Assembly: GCF_030463565.1 (NCBI RefSeq)
Contig: NC_134660.1
Span: forward strand, 3,857,501 to 3,921,500
Source: Pelecanus crispus
Lineage: Eukaryota; Chordata; Aves; Pelecaniformes; Pelecanidae
Length of the DNA stretch: 64,000 nt
Direction of reading: 5' to 3'
The translations under genes were made by a program, and so were the position numbers. The notes under the pieces are model-generated. The model saw only the letters and a list, made by a program, of their open reading frames with translations, had not been told where the DNA came from and did not search any database. Positions 11,015 to 21,400 of the stretch are shown here, one piece after another. Numbering within the stretch: position 1 is the stretch's first letter; each line of letters starts with the position of its first letter.

Positions 11015-13065
11015 CAAATAGTTTCTTTTAAAAAATAATTCTTTATTTTTAATTGTTTTTGCACAAATATATACTCTAAACCGTTCATTTTTTCATCTGT
11101 CAAATAGAGGTTGGAATTGTTAAAGAAGGAATGTAATGGATGTTTTTTCTTAGTAGATACAGTAATCAGCTCTTTGAAAAGAATACAGCATCTCTGTTCC
11201 AAAAAAAAAGTTGATATTTATCTATTTTGAGGTATTTTACAAGTGGAATGACCACAGATAACTTTATAAACATATCATCCAGATACGCAGCTTTCTATCC
11301 AACATATCTGCAGTCCACGTTAAATCCCAATAACAATGCATCAGAGTAAGGTGAAAGGAAGATAGTATGCCATAGCTGCAAATAATGGTTACCTTTCAAA
11401 TATTTAAACTGAAGTTTCAGTATTCTCAATAGTCCTAATGTGATACGCTAGTGTAAAATTCTGATTAAAATATGGCATTTGTACATTAAACAGAAAGACA
11501 AATGGATACAGACACTATGCTTTTCTAAATCTTCGTAAGTTGATACGCTACAAGTTTCGGCTGGAAGGGGGGATAATTTCAAGAGGAAGTGTTCTTAAGA
11601 CTTCTGGTGGTGCCATGGCAGTTTATGATTCTGTACTGGAAAACTTCTTTTATGTATTATTTCTATTAGAAGTACGGGCAGTTGGCTGTGTCGGCTTTAG
11701 TGGCGTTAAAGGTTGCTGGTGAAGTTTCTTGGTGCCCTCAAACCCTGTCAAGGGCAGAGGTGATCAAAGACACAATATGTTTACATGTTTTGAAAAGCAT
11801 AGATGCTACTCATTTGTACGAAATAGTTGATCAGTTGCAAACACTAAATAAAAAAATTAACAAAACCCAACCTATTAATGGGAAGGTTGCAAAAAGGGCG
11901 AAGTTGGTCACTTAACTGTAAATTTCATAAACCCAGATATTGATTTAGAAGACAGCAAGTACAAGTGTAAATCCACACAATACCTAGAGTAACGGATGTT
12001 TTTATATGGAATTTAAATATACACATGCGCATGTTTATTCAGAGGAGGCTTTTGTCTCCAATGAAAAATGAAATGAGAATTTGTAGACACTAAACTCAGT
12101 TAAATCACTCCAGAGAACATTGTTTTCTTCTTCTTTTGACAATCCTGAATTCACAAAGAAAACCATGGGTTTCCAGAGAGATTCCATAAATCCAAAAGAA
12201 ATGCAGCACTCAACAGTAGTTTTCCTTTAGTTAAATAGATTTAAATGTTGAAAACAAAGTAGTGATAGCTATGGTGTTGAGGGCTTAATCTCTGCTGTAC
12301 CTGCTGTGACATTGGGTAATGACTGCTTTGAAAAAAAAATTTGAAATTGAGATCTAGCAATTTAATTTCAGGATTTACAGCAAGCTTGGAAGAAATCTCC
12401 CTCTGCAAATTGCTACCATCAACAAGGCACCTGTCCTCTCGGACTGTCAATGTGAAAGCCATCTCTTCTGAAACTGGTAAGCAGAATCCTGTGTATGTAG
12501 TTTTGGTCTCAAATTTTTATTTTGTAATCTTACTGCCTAGCCACACAGGTGTTCAATTGGTATTGTATGAAAAATCAGTGACTATCAAAGTATTTATTTC
12601 TCTTAACGTAAGGCACAAGGAAAACGTGCCTTGTCGAGGCCAAATGCAGAAGGATTGGATGTGACCAGGGAAGGGTTGGCTGCGAATACAGTCGTGTTAT
12701 CACTTGCTGAACCCCTTCTTGCTGAATGACAACCTGTATTTTCTGAGCATTTGAGAGCCTAGGAAACATTACTGCTGTTCTATATTCAGTGTTTTTTAGC
12801 TTTTGTTCTGAAGACACATCTGTGGTATAATTCCAGAGAGACTTAAATTCATTCAGACAACAATCAAAATCACCCCCTCCTTTGGCTTTTTCCCCCTGCG
12901 TTCTTTAATTGCCTCTGGAATCTAAAGCATCGTACCCCTTTTAAAGACTGAGGGCTACAGGTTTTGCAAGCAGGATCATCTCATGGTGCAGCTGACCCGG
13001 AGCAGTGTTGCATCCACTTTCTGATCAATGACTTTCTCTGTACTCCTCTCCCATTGCTGCAAGGA
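11015..13065 (-). other. MEOX1: Probable MEOX1 3' untranslated region
   Basis: The sequence following the MEOX1 stop codon has no repeats and is AT-rich. On the minus strand, AATAAA hexamers occur at 12598-12593, 12522-12517, 12039-12034 and 11047-11042. The last gives a UTR of about 2 kb and is followed by A/T-rich sequence. Mammalian MEOX1 has a 3'UTR longer than 1 kb, so one of the distal signals is more likely than the nearest. Which one is used cannot be decided from sequence alone. Confidence 0.35.
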
Positions 13066-13188
13066 CTACTCAGAGCTGGGAGAGGCAGCAGAGTCCACAT
13101 CTTCTGTGTCCTGTTCGTGTGGGGACACTGGTTGCCCACCTTTAACACGTTTCCACTTCATCCTTCTGTTTTGAAACCATACTTTGAC
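13066..13188 (-). CDS. MEOX1: MEOX1 exon 3: end of homeodomain and C-terminal tail
   Basis: This exon encodes residues 209-248. It starts after a CATCCAG acceptor with [17 protein letters not shown], the third (recognition) helix of the homeodomain, containing W48, N51 and R53 of the standard numbering (W212, N215, R217 here). N51 makes the invariant adenine contact in DNA binding. The tail carries [15 protein letters not shown] and ends SPSSE before a TAG stop, matching the short acidic/serine tail of vertebrate MEOX1. The phase-0 boundary follows a complete Gln codon of exon 2. The 60-odd bases read upstream of 13188 in the same frame are intron. Confidence 0.96.
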
Positions 13189-14046
13189 CTGGATGATAAA
13201 AAGGAAATAATTACATATTGCCTCAATCTGAGCTGTATAAGCAGACCTATGCCTGTATGTGTGTATCAATAGACAGATGTTTTGTGGAAATCTAGAAGAA
13301 AGGGTGAAAAGAACCTCACAAGTTTAAGTAATCCATCTCTCTAACAGAGGCAGGAACAATTCTTTCTAAACTGCTCCAGGCAGATGTTTCTCCGAGACCC
13401 GCAAAGGGCAGTACAAGTGCTTTGCCTAGAATCTGTCTTTATGCCAACTGAGCATGTCAATCCAATGGGCATTTAATGTCTTTTAACATCTAGTTCATCC
13501 GGTCTAATGCTTCGGAAATTGTAATTTGCTTCACTTAATTGAGCAATTCCTCTGTTGTCCACTAAGCTTGGATAAGGAAACCCTGACTGAGATCACAATG
13601 AGAGAACAGCAATATCTCTCTCCACAAAACTCTGCAATTTTGTCTTTCCTTACGACCTCAGAATACTACCTGACCCAGGAAGAATGCATGTATCAAACGT
13701 ATACCATTCTAATAATTTCATGGTAAATGCAGTCTAAGATGATATCCATATTCCATCTGTAAGCCTTGACGTATCGGTATGTACCAATGAGTGGTGGTAA
13801 GCAACAGCTCAGTAGGTATCAGTTATTCCCAAATGTGTCTTTAGTTTAGGTAAACATAATTACATTTATTAACTACCTACAGAAATTTGTAACAAATGTG
13901 TTTTAAAGGAATGTGGAGGCTTTGTATTAAAATACCTCTGTGCCATTGCAAAAGTGCACCCTCGAGTAACTTATCTGGTTTTTAGCTTTAGGGAGAAGTT
14001 GTGGGGGAGGAAGAAGAAGCAGGGGAGGCAGGGATTCGGGAAGTAC
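13189..14046 (-). other. MEOX1: MEOX1 intron 2
   Basis: This 858-bp intron begins GTACTT and ends TTTATCATCCAG on the minus strand. It carries no repeat I can recognise. The donor is weak compared with the GTAAGT consensus. Confidence 0.9.
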
Positions 14047-14219
14047 TTGTCTCTCGGTGAGATCCAGGTTCACAGCTATCTCGTATCTCCTGAGCCTTGT
14101 CAAGTAGTTATGGTGGGCAAATTCAGCCTCCAGCTCCCGTAGCTGCTCCTTTGTGAAAGCCGTCCTTTCCTTCCGTGACTTGCTGCTTGTTTCTGCCTTG
14201 TTGCTTGAGTTCTGGTTTT
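14047..14219 (-). CDS. MEOX1: MEOX1 exon 2: most of the homeodomain
   Basis: This exon encodes residues 151 (split codon) to 208. It has a serine/lysine-rich linker, then [38 protein letters not shown] and LTERQ. These are homeodomain helices 1 and 2 and the start of helix 3 (homeodomain about 165-224). The sequence is nearly identical to mammalian MEOX1 and MEOX2 here, with T in LTERQ where human MEOX1 has S. The exon is 173 nt, follows a CTTGCCTCTTAG acceptor and stops at a GTACTT donor. MEOX1 and MEOX2 act with PAX1 and PAX3 in sclerotome and dermomyotome; that role is family knowledge, not visible here. Confidence 0.97.
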
Positions 14220-14576
14220 CTAAGAGGCAAGAACACGTTGTGAAATTCGCAGTTACATTGACCCGTGTGAACATGCGTATTTCAGAGGTCTGATAGAGAC
14301 CACTAATCGAAGTGCTCAGCAGAAGTTTTAAGAAGTTCGTGTTATGTCCCCTCAAGCTCAGCATGACTTACCGGTGCTGCCAGTTTTGGGTTCAAGGGGA
14401 CAAAGGTGGGACAGCTCAGAGCCAGGAGGGGGTGTGTTGTCAAAACTGCAGAAGCACAGGCCTGGCTCTGCAAGGTCAGAAATGAGCAGCTATGGGAAGG
14501 AAGCTCTCATTCCTTGCTGTCATTGCATCAAAATAGTTTCCTTCCCCACATCTTTACTTTCATTCCTTATTCCTTG

Positions 14577-14979
14577 GGATTGTTTAGCCTAGAGAAGAGG
14601 AGGCTGAGGGGAGACCTCATCGCTCTCTACAAGTACCTGACAGGAGGGTGTAGTGAGGTGGGTGTTGGTCTCTTCTCCCATGTAGTTAGCGATAGGACGA
14701 GAGGAAATGGGCTCAAGCTGTGCCAGGGGAGGTTTAGATTGGATATTAGGGAAAATTTCTTCACAGAAAGGGTAGTCAAGCATTGGAACAGGCTGCCCAG
14801 AGAGGTGGTGGAGTCCCCATCCCTGGAAGTGTTCAAAAAACGGGCAGATGTGGCACTTTGGGACATGGTTTAGTCTAGTCTGCCCTTGATTGGTTTAGTG
14901 TGGACTTGGTAGTGTAGGTTAATGGTTGGACTGGATGATCTTAAAGGTCTTTTCCAACCTAAATGATTCTATGATTCTA
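14577..14979 (+). mobile_element. CR1 LINE fragment in MEOX1 intron 1
   Basis: About 400 bp of CR1 3' region. The ORF2 C-terminal frame (14406-14873) contains [18 protein letters not shown], then [14 protein letters not shown] and [19 protein letters not shown], ending ADVALWDMV. The CR1 3'UTR follows and ends with ATGATTCTATGATTCTAT. It is antisense to MEOX1 and 5'-truncated. The intact C-terminal frame and clean end suggest a relatively young insertion of the same subfamily as 33101-34143. Confidence 0.95.
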
Positions 14980-15439
14980 TATACATGTTATCACTCTCCC
15001 CTGATCTACCAAGCATCGGGCAGCAAAGCTAGCACTTTGTGTATATGATGTGTAATGGGTTGTGAGTGCATGGTGACGACCTCTGGCACAGGGTAAGCAC
15101 CCTAAGCTAGCATAGAGCCTGGAAATGCCGTGTGCGTGTGGAGGAACGTGGTAAAACAAGCAACGCCGGAGAACTGTTGTTCTTTGAATTGGCAAACGGT
15201 ACTCCAGGCTTTGAGCTTCTTCTAATCCTTGCTAAATGAAAACTACAAAGAGAGCTGGTATCTGTGTGCATGAGTGGCCTCAGTGTCATCCTTGTCACTG
15301 CGCTGCCCTGGAAAACTTTTTTGCTATTTGTACACTTGGCTGCAGTGTGGTCAAGAGTCATATTTCAAAGACAAATTTCAAGCCATAGCCAATTATGCTT
15401 AAAAGCAAACACAAACTGACTTTGCTTGAGACTGCGGCA

Positions 15440-15492
15440 ATCTTTTTTTCTTTTTTCTTTTCTTCTTTTTCTTTTCTTTTTTCTTTTTTCTC
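15440..15492 (+). repeat. CT-rich microsatellite
   Basis: A 53-base run of T4-7 and C alternation lies in MEOX1 intron 1. It is a small-scale version of the T-rich block that starts at 9900. Confidence 0.8.
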
Positions 15493-16767
15493 CTGTGTTT
15501 TAAAAATTGGTGCTTGTGAAGAATCTCCAAGCAATGCAAGGAAAAATGTCCTTGTTTCAGTGAGCAAGGCCCAAAATGGGATCTTGCAGAGAGTCAGTTT
15601 TATAAGTTCCTTGACTCTTTCTCCTGTCTCGCTCCTGTGGCTGGCTAGATGCCCTGAACTGAAGATGCTAGTACATTTTTTGTTATGTTGAGGATTAATT
15701 ACTTACTTTTTGTGTGTAACCAGTGTGAAGTGAAGTTCTGTGTGTCCTAGCATAATAGTTCTACATAGAAATGATATACAAAATGATAGCAACGAGCACG
15801 ACATGCAGCAGCATCTTCTAGATGTCCCTTTGCTTGCCAAAGTAATAACGCTGGAAAAATCTGTCAGGTGTGGCTGTGGGCTTCATGACTGAGCTGGTCT
15901 TAGCTCTGTCCACCAGAAATGGAGAAATCAACCATAGCTCCCGGTAGTGATAATGTGCCCAGGGACCAGTGTATCACATGCTGCAGCTGTACTGCTCTCT
16001 GTTTCAAGGAAACCAGGCTTGTTTGCATCAACATTGTTCTTACTACTTCAAAAATCCCCAAATAAAGCTGGGGAAAGTACGAAAACAAAACCCCCAGAGT
16101 TTCTCCGCATGCTTTTGCCCATAGTTGTACAGTCCCCTTCATTCTCATCTCCTACTGAACGAACACAGCGTTACATGCTTCCCAAAGGCTGACAAATGTG
16201 ACTTTTGAGAGAGTGGTGGGGAAGCGGGATTTGAAGTGTGGGAATTCCTGCTGGGAATTTTGCCATCCGCTTCTGGGAGCCTTGGTCTCAAGGGCTTCCC
16301 CCTGGGTCCCTGCTCCCCTAGCAAATGCGGAGGGGTGAAGCAGCTCTCCAACGCCAATAACACACTGCAGGAACTAAAGCCACCTCTGCCAAATTAACCT
16401 GGGATAAAAATAGCTAATCCAACCTGAATATACATGTGAGCTCACCACTTAGCCCTGTGCGAAGGATGTCCTTTCTAAGGGGCGGTTTCACCAGTCTTCA
16501 TCTCCAAAAACCAATGTGAACAATTTTAAACAGCTAAGTATTTCTGGGAACAGGGAAGGATGTGTAGCTTGGATCCTGTCATCCAGGCTGTGCGCTGCAT
16601 GGTGTTGTAAAGAGACATACGGTTATTCATGGCTGGAGGTTTTGTGATATTCCGAAAGTGGAAATTGGGCCTAGTTGCTTTAGAGTTTTGACAACAGAAT
16701 GTGGAAAATGGCAAATGTTGTGTGAAAGGACAAATCGGTTTGGAAAGATTTTCCTACCGTACTGCCA

Positions 16768-16769
<2 letters not shown>

Positions 16770-16798
<29 letters not shown>
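16770..16798 (+). repeat. Poly(A) run
   Basis: An uninterrupted A run of about 26 bases lies in MEOX1 intron 1. No retrogene or SINE body is recognised upstream of it. Confidence 0.9.
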
Positions 16799-16802
<4 letters not shown>

Positions 16803-19743
16803 AAGCTGCTCAGGAATCACAGGAAGATCCGTGTGTCTACCATGCAGCATGCATACTCCCAGCTTCATTGTGTGGTTGAACTACAGCTGCCTTTCCCCAG
16901 GGCTGCAGGAAAATACAGGTAGGAACCCAAATGGTACATTATGGCTATGCTATAAAGCTTCCAAAACCAAACTGTGTCAGGCACTAATACATACATGTGT
17001 GTATGAAAAGGCAACCCGTTCCCTGCAAAACAGCGGGCCAAATTCAGCATTTGGAGATGGTAACAGAAGCTGGCTTTGCTTTGTGCTTACAACCAGTGTA
17101 ACTGAATCAGAATCTGGTCTCATGAAGAATCTGGTCTCACTCTTCCTCACTGGGTTGAACTGGTCGACTAACGATAGGCAGTAAAGGGAGCTTTGGAGGA
17201 AGGCATAAGGACTCGGCACTGGGCAGGTACAGGGTTGTGGCACCACAGGGGGTACTTGTACTGCTCAGGGAGCAGCTTAGGCTCTGAAATATGGGGGTTG
17301 CTAATGCCTGGAGGTGGAGGATCCTAGCTGCTTGTTAGATGTTTGCGGTGATCCACAGCCCAGGCCAATGCACCTGGTGTTTGTTATTCTGCAAACTGCT
17401 GCTGATGTCTGCAATTTTTCCCTCAGTAGAAGAAAGTAAAATAAAAATACGAAGCATCTGCACATTGTTACTTTTTCCCCATACTAAAGACTTTGAGGGC
17501 ATATTTATTCGAAGTGGTTAAATCAAGTAGTAAGACATTGATAGATTCTGCTGTTATGGAACATAAAATTCTGAAAGCTATCGGGAACACTGGCCAAGTA
17601 AAGTGACATCATAAATAGTGGATTCATTTGGCAGCTGATGATGAAGTATCCAGAAGTTACTTCACCGTGCACCTCGTGGAATAACGCTCAATGGAGGGTG
17701 AGTACGGAGGGCTATGACAGATGATGTTCTGCACCCAGACCAAGGTGCAGATCAAACTGATCAGGGACCTGCCTGCACTTCGCTTTTTCAGTCCTCCTCA
17801 GGTTATCTGCTGCTACCTGCTGCCATGTACTCCTACCTACTGCTTTTTATGTAAATGGGAATTGCAAGCTTAGAAAATCCTCTTTACACTTTGTGGCAAG
17901 ACTGAGAAAGGCTGGCAGGCAGGAATTCAGGTCAGCTCTACACATTTTAATACAAAATTTTCCAGAATTCTTCAGTCAGGGAAGACATTGGATGTCTGAT
18001 TTTGTTAAGGGGGTCATTACGCACTGTTATCACATTCTCATTTCTACTGCAACCTCACTATCATTCTGTATTGTTTCATTCACGTAAAACAAAGCTGTCT
18101 GAAGTATGTGTTATATCACTGTTGTTGGAGATCTGGGGACTTCAAGTGCGTAATAACGCAAATGCAGTTTGGGACAGGTCAGGCAAACTTTATTGACATT
18201 TTATTTGAAAATATTAATGGCTGTGGCTTGCGGATGGACAGCAGAGGCAGCTGTGAAAGGTAGCACTAGGTTAACGTCTATCTTCAGGTCATTTGGTGAG
18301 CCTGTGAAGTCAAGATTGAATACAACATCAAAATAACTAAAGTCTGTAGAGGAAGGGAAGGGTGTGTGCGTGTTTATCCATGAGTACTTGTGGTAGATGT
18401 GGCTGTTATTGCCATAGCAAAGCCATTCTTTAAAACGTTTTTAATATGTCTGTGTGTCAAAGAAAGTTTTAAAGATTTACAAGTTTTTTTATTATTTTCA
18501 CACCATTCCGCTTATTTGTCTGAGAAATATGCTTATTTTAGACTTTTCTTGGAATACTCTGCAAATAGCTGTGTTCCAAGATCTTCACTGTGTATCTTGT
18601 GATAACTAGGGTCTTCATGAGAACCAAAGGTTTTTGCATGCACCAGTACAAATCATGGTAATGCTGTAATCGTGGTAATTGCAGTTCAGGTAAAATTGTG
18701 GTGGATAATGCACCAACTAAAAGAAAATAGTTTATTTTGTAGGTTTTGTCTTCAAGTGATTTCAATACATTTTTCTTTACTAGCCCAATCTCTGAAGAGA
18801 AGGCTCTGGGTACCTAGACTTTTCTAAAGAAGTCAAGGAAAATTCTCAAGAGGAGAGAAAAGACTTATGTTCCCCTTAGAATAAACAGTCAGTATGTGAT
18901 ACGCCCAGCTGCATTTTTGGAACTGCTGTGGAAGTGAAGGAAATCACAATAAAATTGCTCATAGACTTTCCCCTCTTATTTTGTCTGGGGACAGAAGGAA
19001 GGAAAAGCTTGCAGGAGGGATATCAAATAATTCTATCTGTCTGGTAAGCAAAGGAGGGAGAGAAATGAAAAGCCATGGAATCCCCTTTGGGATGTTTTCA
19101 GTATTCTGCATTTGCTAGAGTAACGACTTGTGCAGAGAGCACCAGCTGCTAGAAGGTAGGAAACACCATTCCTTGCAGTGATGTCATTGCTTCCAGCTCC
19201 CCCGTAAGGAAAAGTATACAGGACAGCAGCAAGTATGAAAAGAAAATGTCAAGGGTGCTGGTAACACAGAATAGAAGGAACATTTGTCTCCTACTTAAAA
19301 CAGGGAGATGTGCTTTGGAATCAGTCTCCTTAAGAATAGCGCTATCCCTCTAATCTGAGGATACTGAAATCTGCCGTTCACCTATGACTAGCAAATGTTT
19401 TAATAAAAGCACTGTTCACTTTTTTTTTTTAAACTTCTTTGGGTTTGGGTTTTGGGGAAATTTTTGCCCCAAATGTGCTTTTTCAATAGAAATGAACTTC
19501 AATTCTACAAAGCTGGGCTTTTAAAGAAAAAACAGAAAACCAAGGGGAGTAAACCAGATTCTGGGCATAAAAAGGTTTGGAATATTAGTGACTTTATGTG
19601 TTCCCTGACAGCCTAGTGAAAGAGAACACAGGTAAGGACTAATTGTGCTACAGAGAGAGCACGAATACAAACTTGTCTAAATTGCAAAATGGAGACAGAA
19701 AAACTGGTTTAGAGGTGGCCCTTCTGTAGCCAACCTGTAAAAT

Positions 19744-19753
19744 CTAAAAATAA
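19744..19753 (+). promoter_or_regulatory. Perfect MEF2-type site in MEOX1 intron 1
   Basis: CTAAAAATAA fits the YTAWWWWTAR MEF2 consensus. It lies about 0.9 kb inside intron 1 from exon 1, in A/T-rich sequence that also contains an AAATAAATAAATAA run. A single match of this length is expected by chance every few tens of kb in AT-rich DNA. Confidence 0.25.
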
Positions 19754-20634
19754 ATAAATAACTATTTCTATCGCTGTGTTCTGTGCTTGTAGAATGGGGA
19801 CACTGGAAAATATTCCCCACTTTATAGCAGTGCTGTGGGGTAAAGCACGCTGTAGCTGGTAAATGAATACTATAGCGAGTGAATGCATATAAGCCTCTTA
19901 ATTTTTAAGAGCTTCCTTAGGAGAAAACAATTTTATGCATATTTCACACACCTGGATTTGAGACAGCAGCAAATCAGAGGTTGCATGGCTATGAAATTAT
20001 TGAATATTTCACTGTAGAAAGAATGTGTTTTGCTAGCTAGGATGACACAATGAAAACTATCTACCTCTTCTGCATTGTTGGACACGGTACTGATGGGCAA
20101 ACTTTTAGCACCTCCTGTTTTGAGCTAAAAACATTTACTATTTAGTGAGGCCAAGTAGAATTTATATCTAAAGGGAGACTGCATCCTGTACTTCTTAGCA
20201 TCAACTGAGATGTCAAAATCCTAGTATAATATTCCCAACTAGCACAGGCAGCTCAAGATGAGGGATCTTTGCTCTTTGCCATTCTCCTTACACTTGGACA
20301 AATGGCAGGTATGCAATATATAACTCCATGTCCTAGGACTTTCAGCTCAGTGTATACATGCCATGTGATTCCCGTTTAGTTCCAGCAAATGTGCATTGTG
20401 CTGGTGAGTAAAATGCCTGGTTCAGTAAACACAAGATCTGCAGGAGTGAGATACAAACACCAGATGTCATCAAAGAATAAGCCACTTTGTTTCAGTGTTG
20501 TTATTGGGTAAGTTTCCCCAGTCAAGAATTACCAAATGTTTTCCTCATCAGTTTTATTTCTTAATTCCTAATCTTACAGGTGCTCTCATTCTACAGCCTG
20601 TACTATCCCACAACCCTGATTTCGTATCACCTAC

Positions 20635-21085
20635 CTGAGTTTTCCTTTTTTCTTTCGGATGACTTTTTCTCAGTCTCATTTGTAGTATTTACTGGCACCT
20701 CATCGTCTTCATTCATACCCACCGCCGCACTCACTAGATTTGGGCTGCTGCCTTCTGCCTCCCCAGAACCCAAGGCCAGTCCTGGATTTAGTCGTCTTCT
20801 GGCCTCCGTTGCTGCAAAATGCCAGTCAGAGTGTTGGAAAGAGGGGTGCTGCTCCGCAAACGCCCGCTCCTCACGTGGGAAGCTATGGGGAGCAGTCACC
20901 AGGCAGGAGGTTGAGAAATCTGAGTAAGTAGCAAAATCTGGTTTTTGATGGAAGGAGAATGGTGCTGGTGGGTAGTGGTTCAGCCCTGGAGCTGTGGTGG
21001 CATCCGCGTGGGTGCTCCGCAGGCACCCCCAAAGCGCGGCAGGAGGCTGTGGACCGCGCATGCAGCTGCTGCTGGTGGGATCCAT
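20635..21085 (-). CDS. MEOX1: MEOX1 exon 1: N-terminal transactivation region
   Basis: The ATG at 21085-21083 opens MDPTSSSCMRGPQPPAALWG, closely matching the vertebrate MEOX1 N-terminus. HYPPAPFSFHQKPDF follows (residues about 38-52), then EEHxFxEQHPxF-like and DWHF blocks, and NETEKKSSERKKE near the end. The exon encodes 150 full codons plus one base and ends TCAG before GTAGGT at 20634. This domain recruits cofactors in mesodermal transcription. Relative to human it lacks a few residues, accounting for the 248 versus 254 total. The start is chosen by homology. Confidence 0.96.
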
Positions 21086-21400
21086 TTGCTTCCAATCCTG
21101 TCCACGCTCCAGTGCTCGTGAGTGGTTAGAGCTCAGGCTTCAAAATCGGAAGAGGAGCAGAGGGGAAACCTTCCGAATTTTACGGAACAGATTTCCTCCC
21201 TAAACAACAGTTTGTTTGGGGGTTTTATGCTGTTGCAGGTTTGTTACTTTGGGAACTCTTCTAAATGTCTTCATTGTCCCGACTGGAAAACAGTAACCAG
21301 ATCTGTGCAGTGATTGCCCTGAACTGCTTCCCAAGGCCTGAAGCTCGCGTCCTTGTGAAGTGCTGGACATGAGCGAAACACTTTTAAATACTGTGCTGGG
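21086..21400 (-). promoter_or_regulatory. MEOX1: Candidate MEOX1 5'UTR and core promoter
   Basis: Upstream of the MEOX1 ATG, the minus strand has TATTTAAAAG at 21390-21381. As a TATA-like element it would place a start near 21355 and a 5'UTR of roughly 270 nt. A second TATA/CArG-like word, CATATAAGG, lies at 21522-21514. No strong CpG island is seen. Assignment is by position only. Confidence 0.3.

Larger units (their letters stand above)
14220..20634 (-). other. MEOX1: MEOX1 intron 1
   Basis: This 6.4-kb intron runs from a GTAGGTGA donor to a TTGCCTCTTAG acceptor. It contains a CR1 copy at 14577-14979, a CT-rich microsatellite at about 15440-15492 and a 26-base A run at about 16772-16798. 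A perfect MEF2-type site, CTAAAAATAA, lies at 19744-19753. Otherwise the sequence is unique. Short open frames within it are chance. Confidence 0.9.
13066..21085 (-). other. MEOX1: MEOX1 gene (coding span, three exons, two introns)
   Basis: The coding exons at 20635-21085 (451 nt), 14047-14219 (173 nt) and 13066-13188 (123 nt) join in frame to 747 nt, encoding 248 residues plus stop. Mammalian MEOX1 is 254 residues. Intron 1 is 6.4 kb and intron 2 is 858 bp. Donors are GTAGGT and GTACTT; acceptors are CTCTTAG and CATCCAG. Intron 2 splits the homeodomain between positions 44 and 45, a classical homeobox intron site. There is no histidine run, which separates it from the paralogue MEOX2. The next gene on the same strand is SOST, as in human. 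Confidence 0.95.

Noticed and set aside
13927-14364. A 145-codon homeobox-containing frame taken as a stand-alone gene
   Set aside because: Only 14047-14219 is exon; the ends of the frame run into introns past a clear acceptor and donor, and the piece joins in frame to MEOX1 exons 1 and 3.
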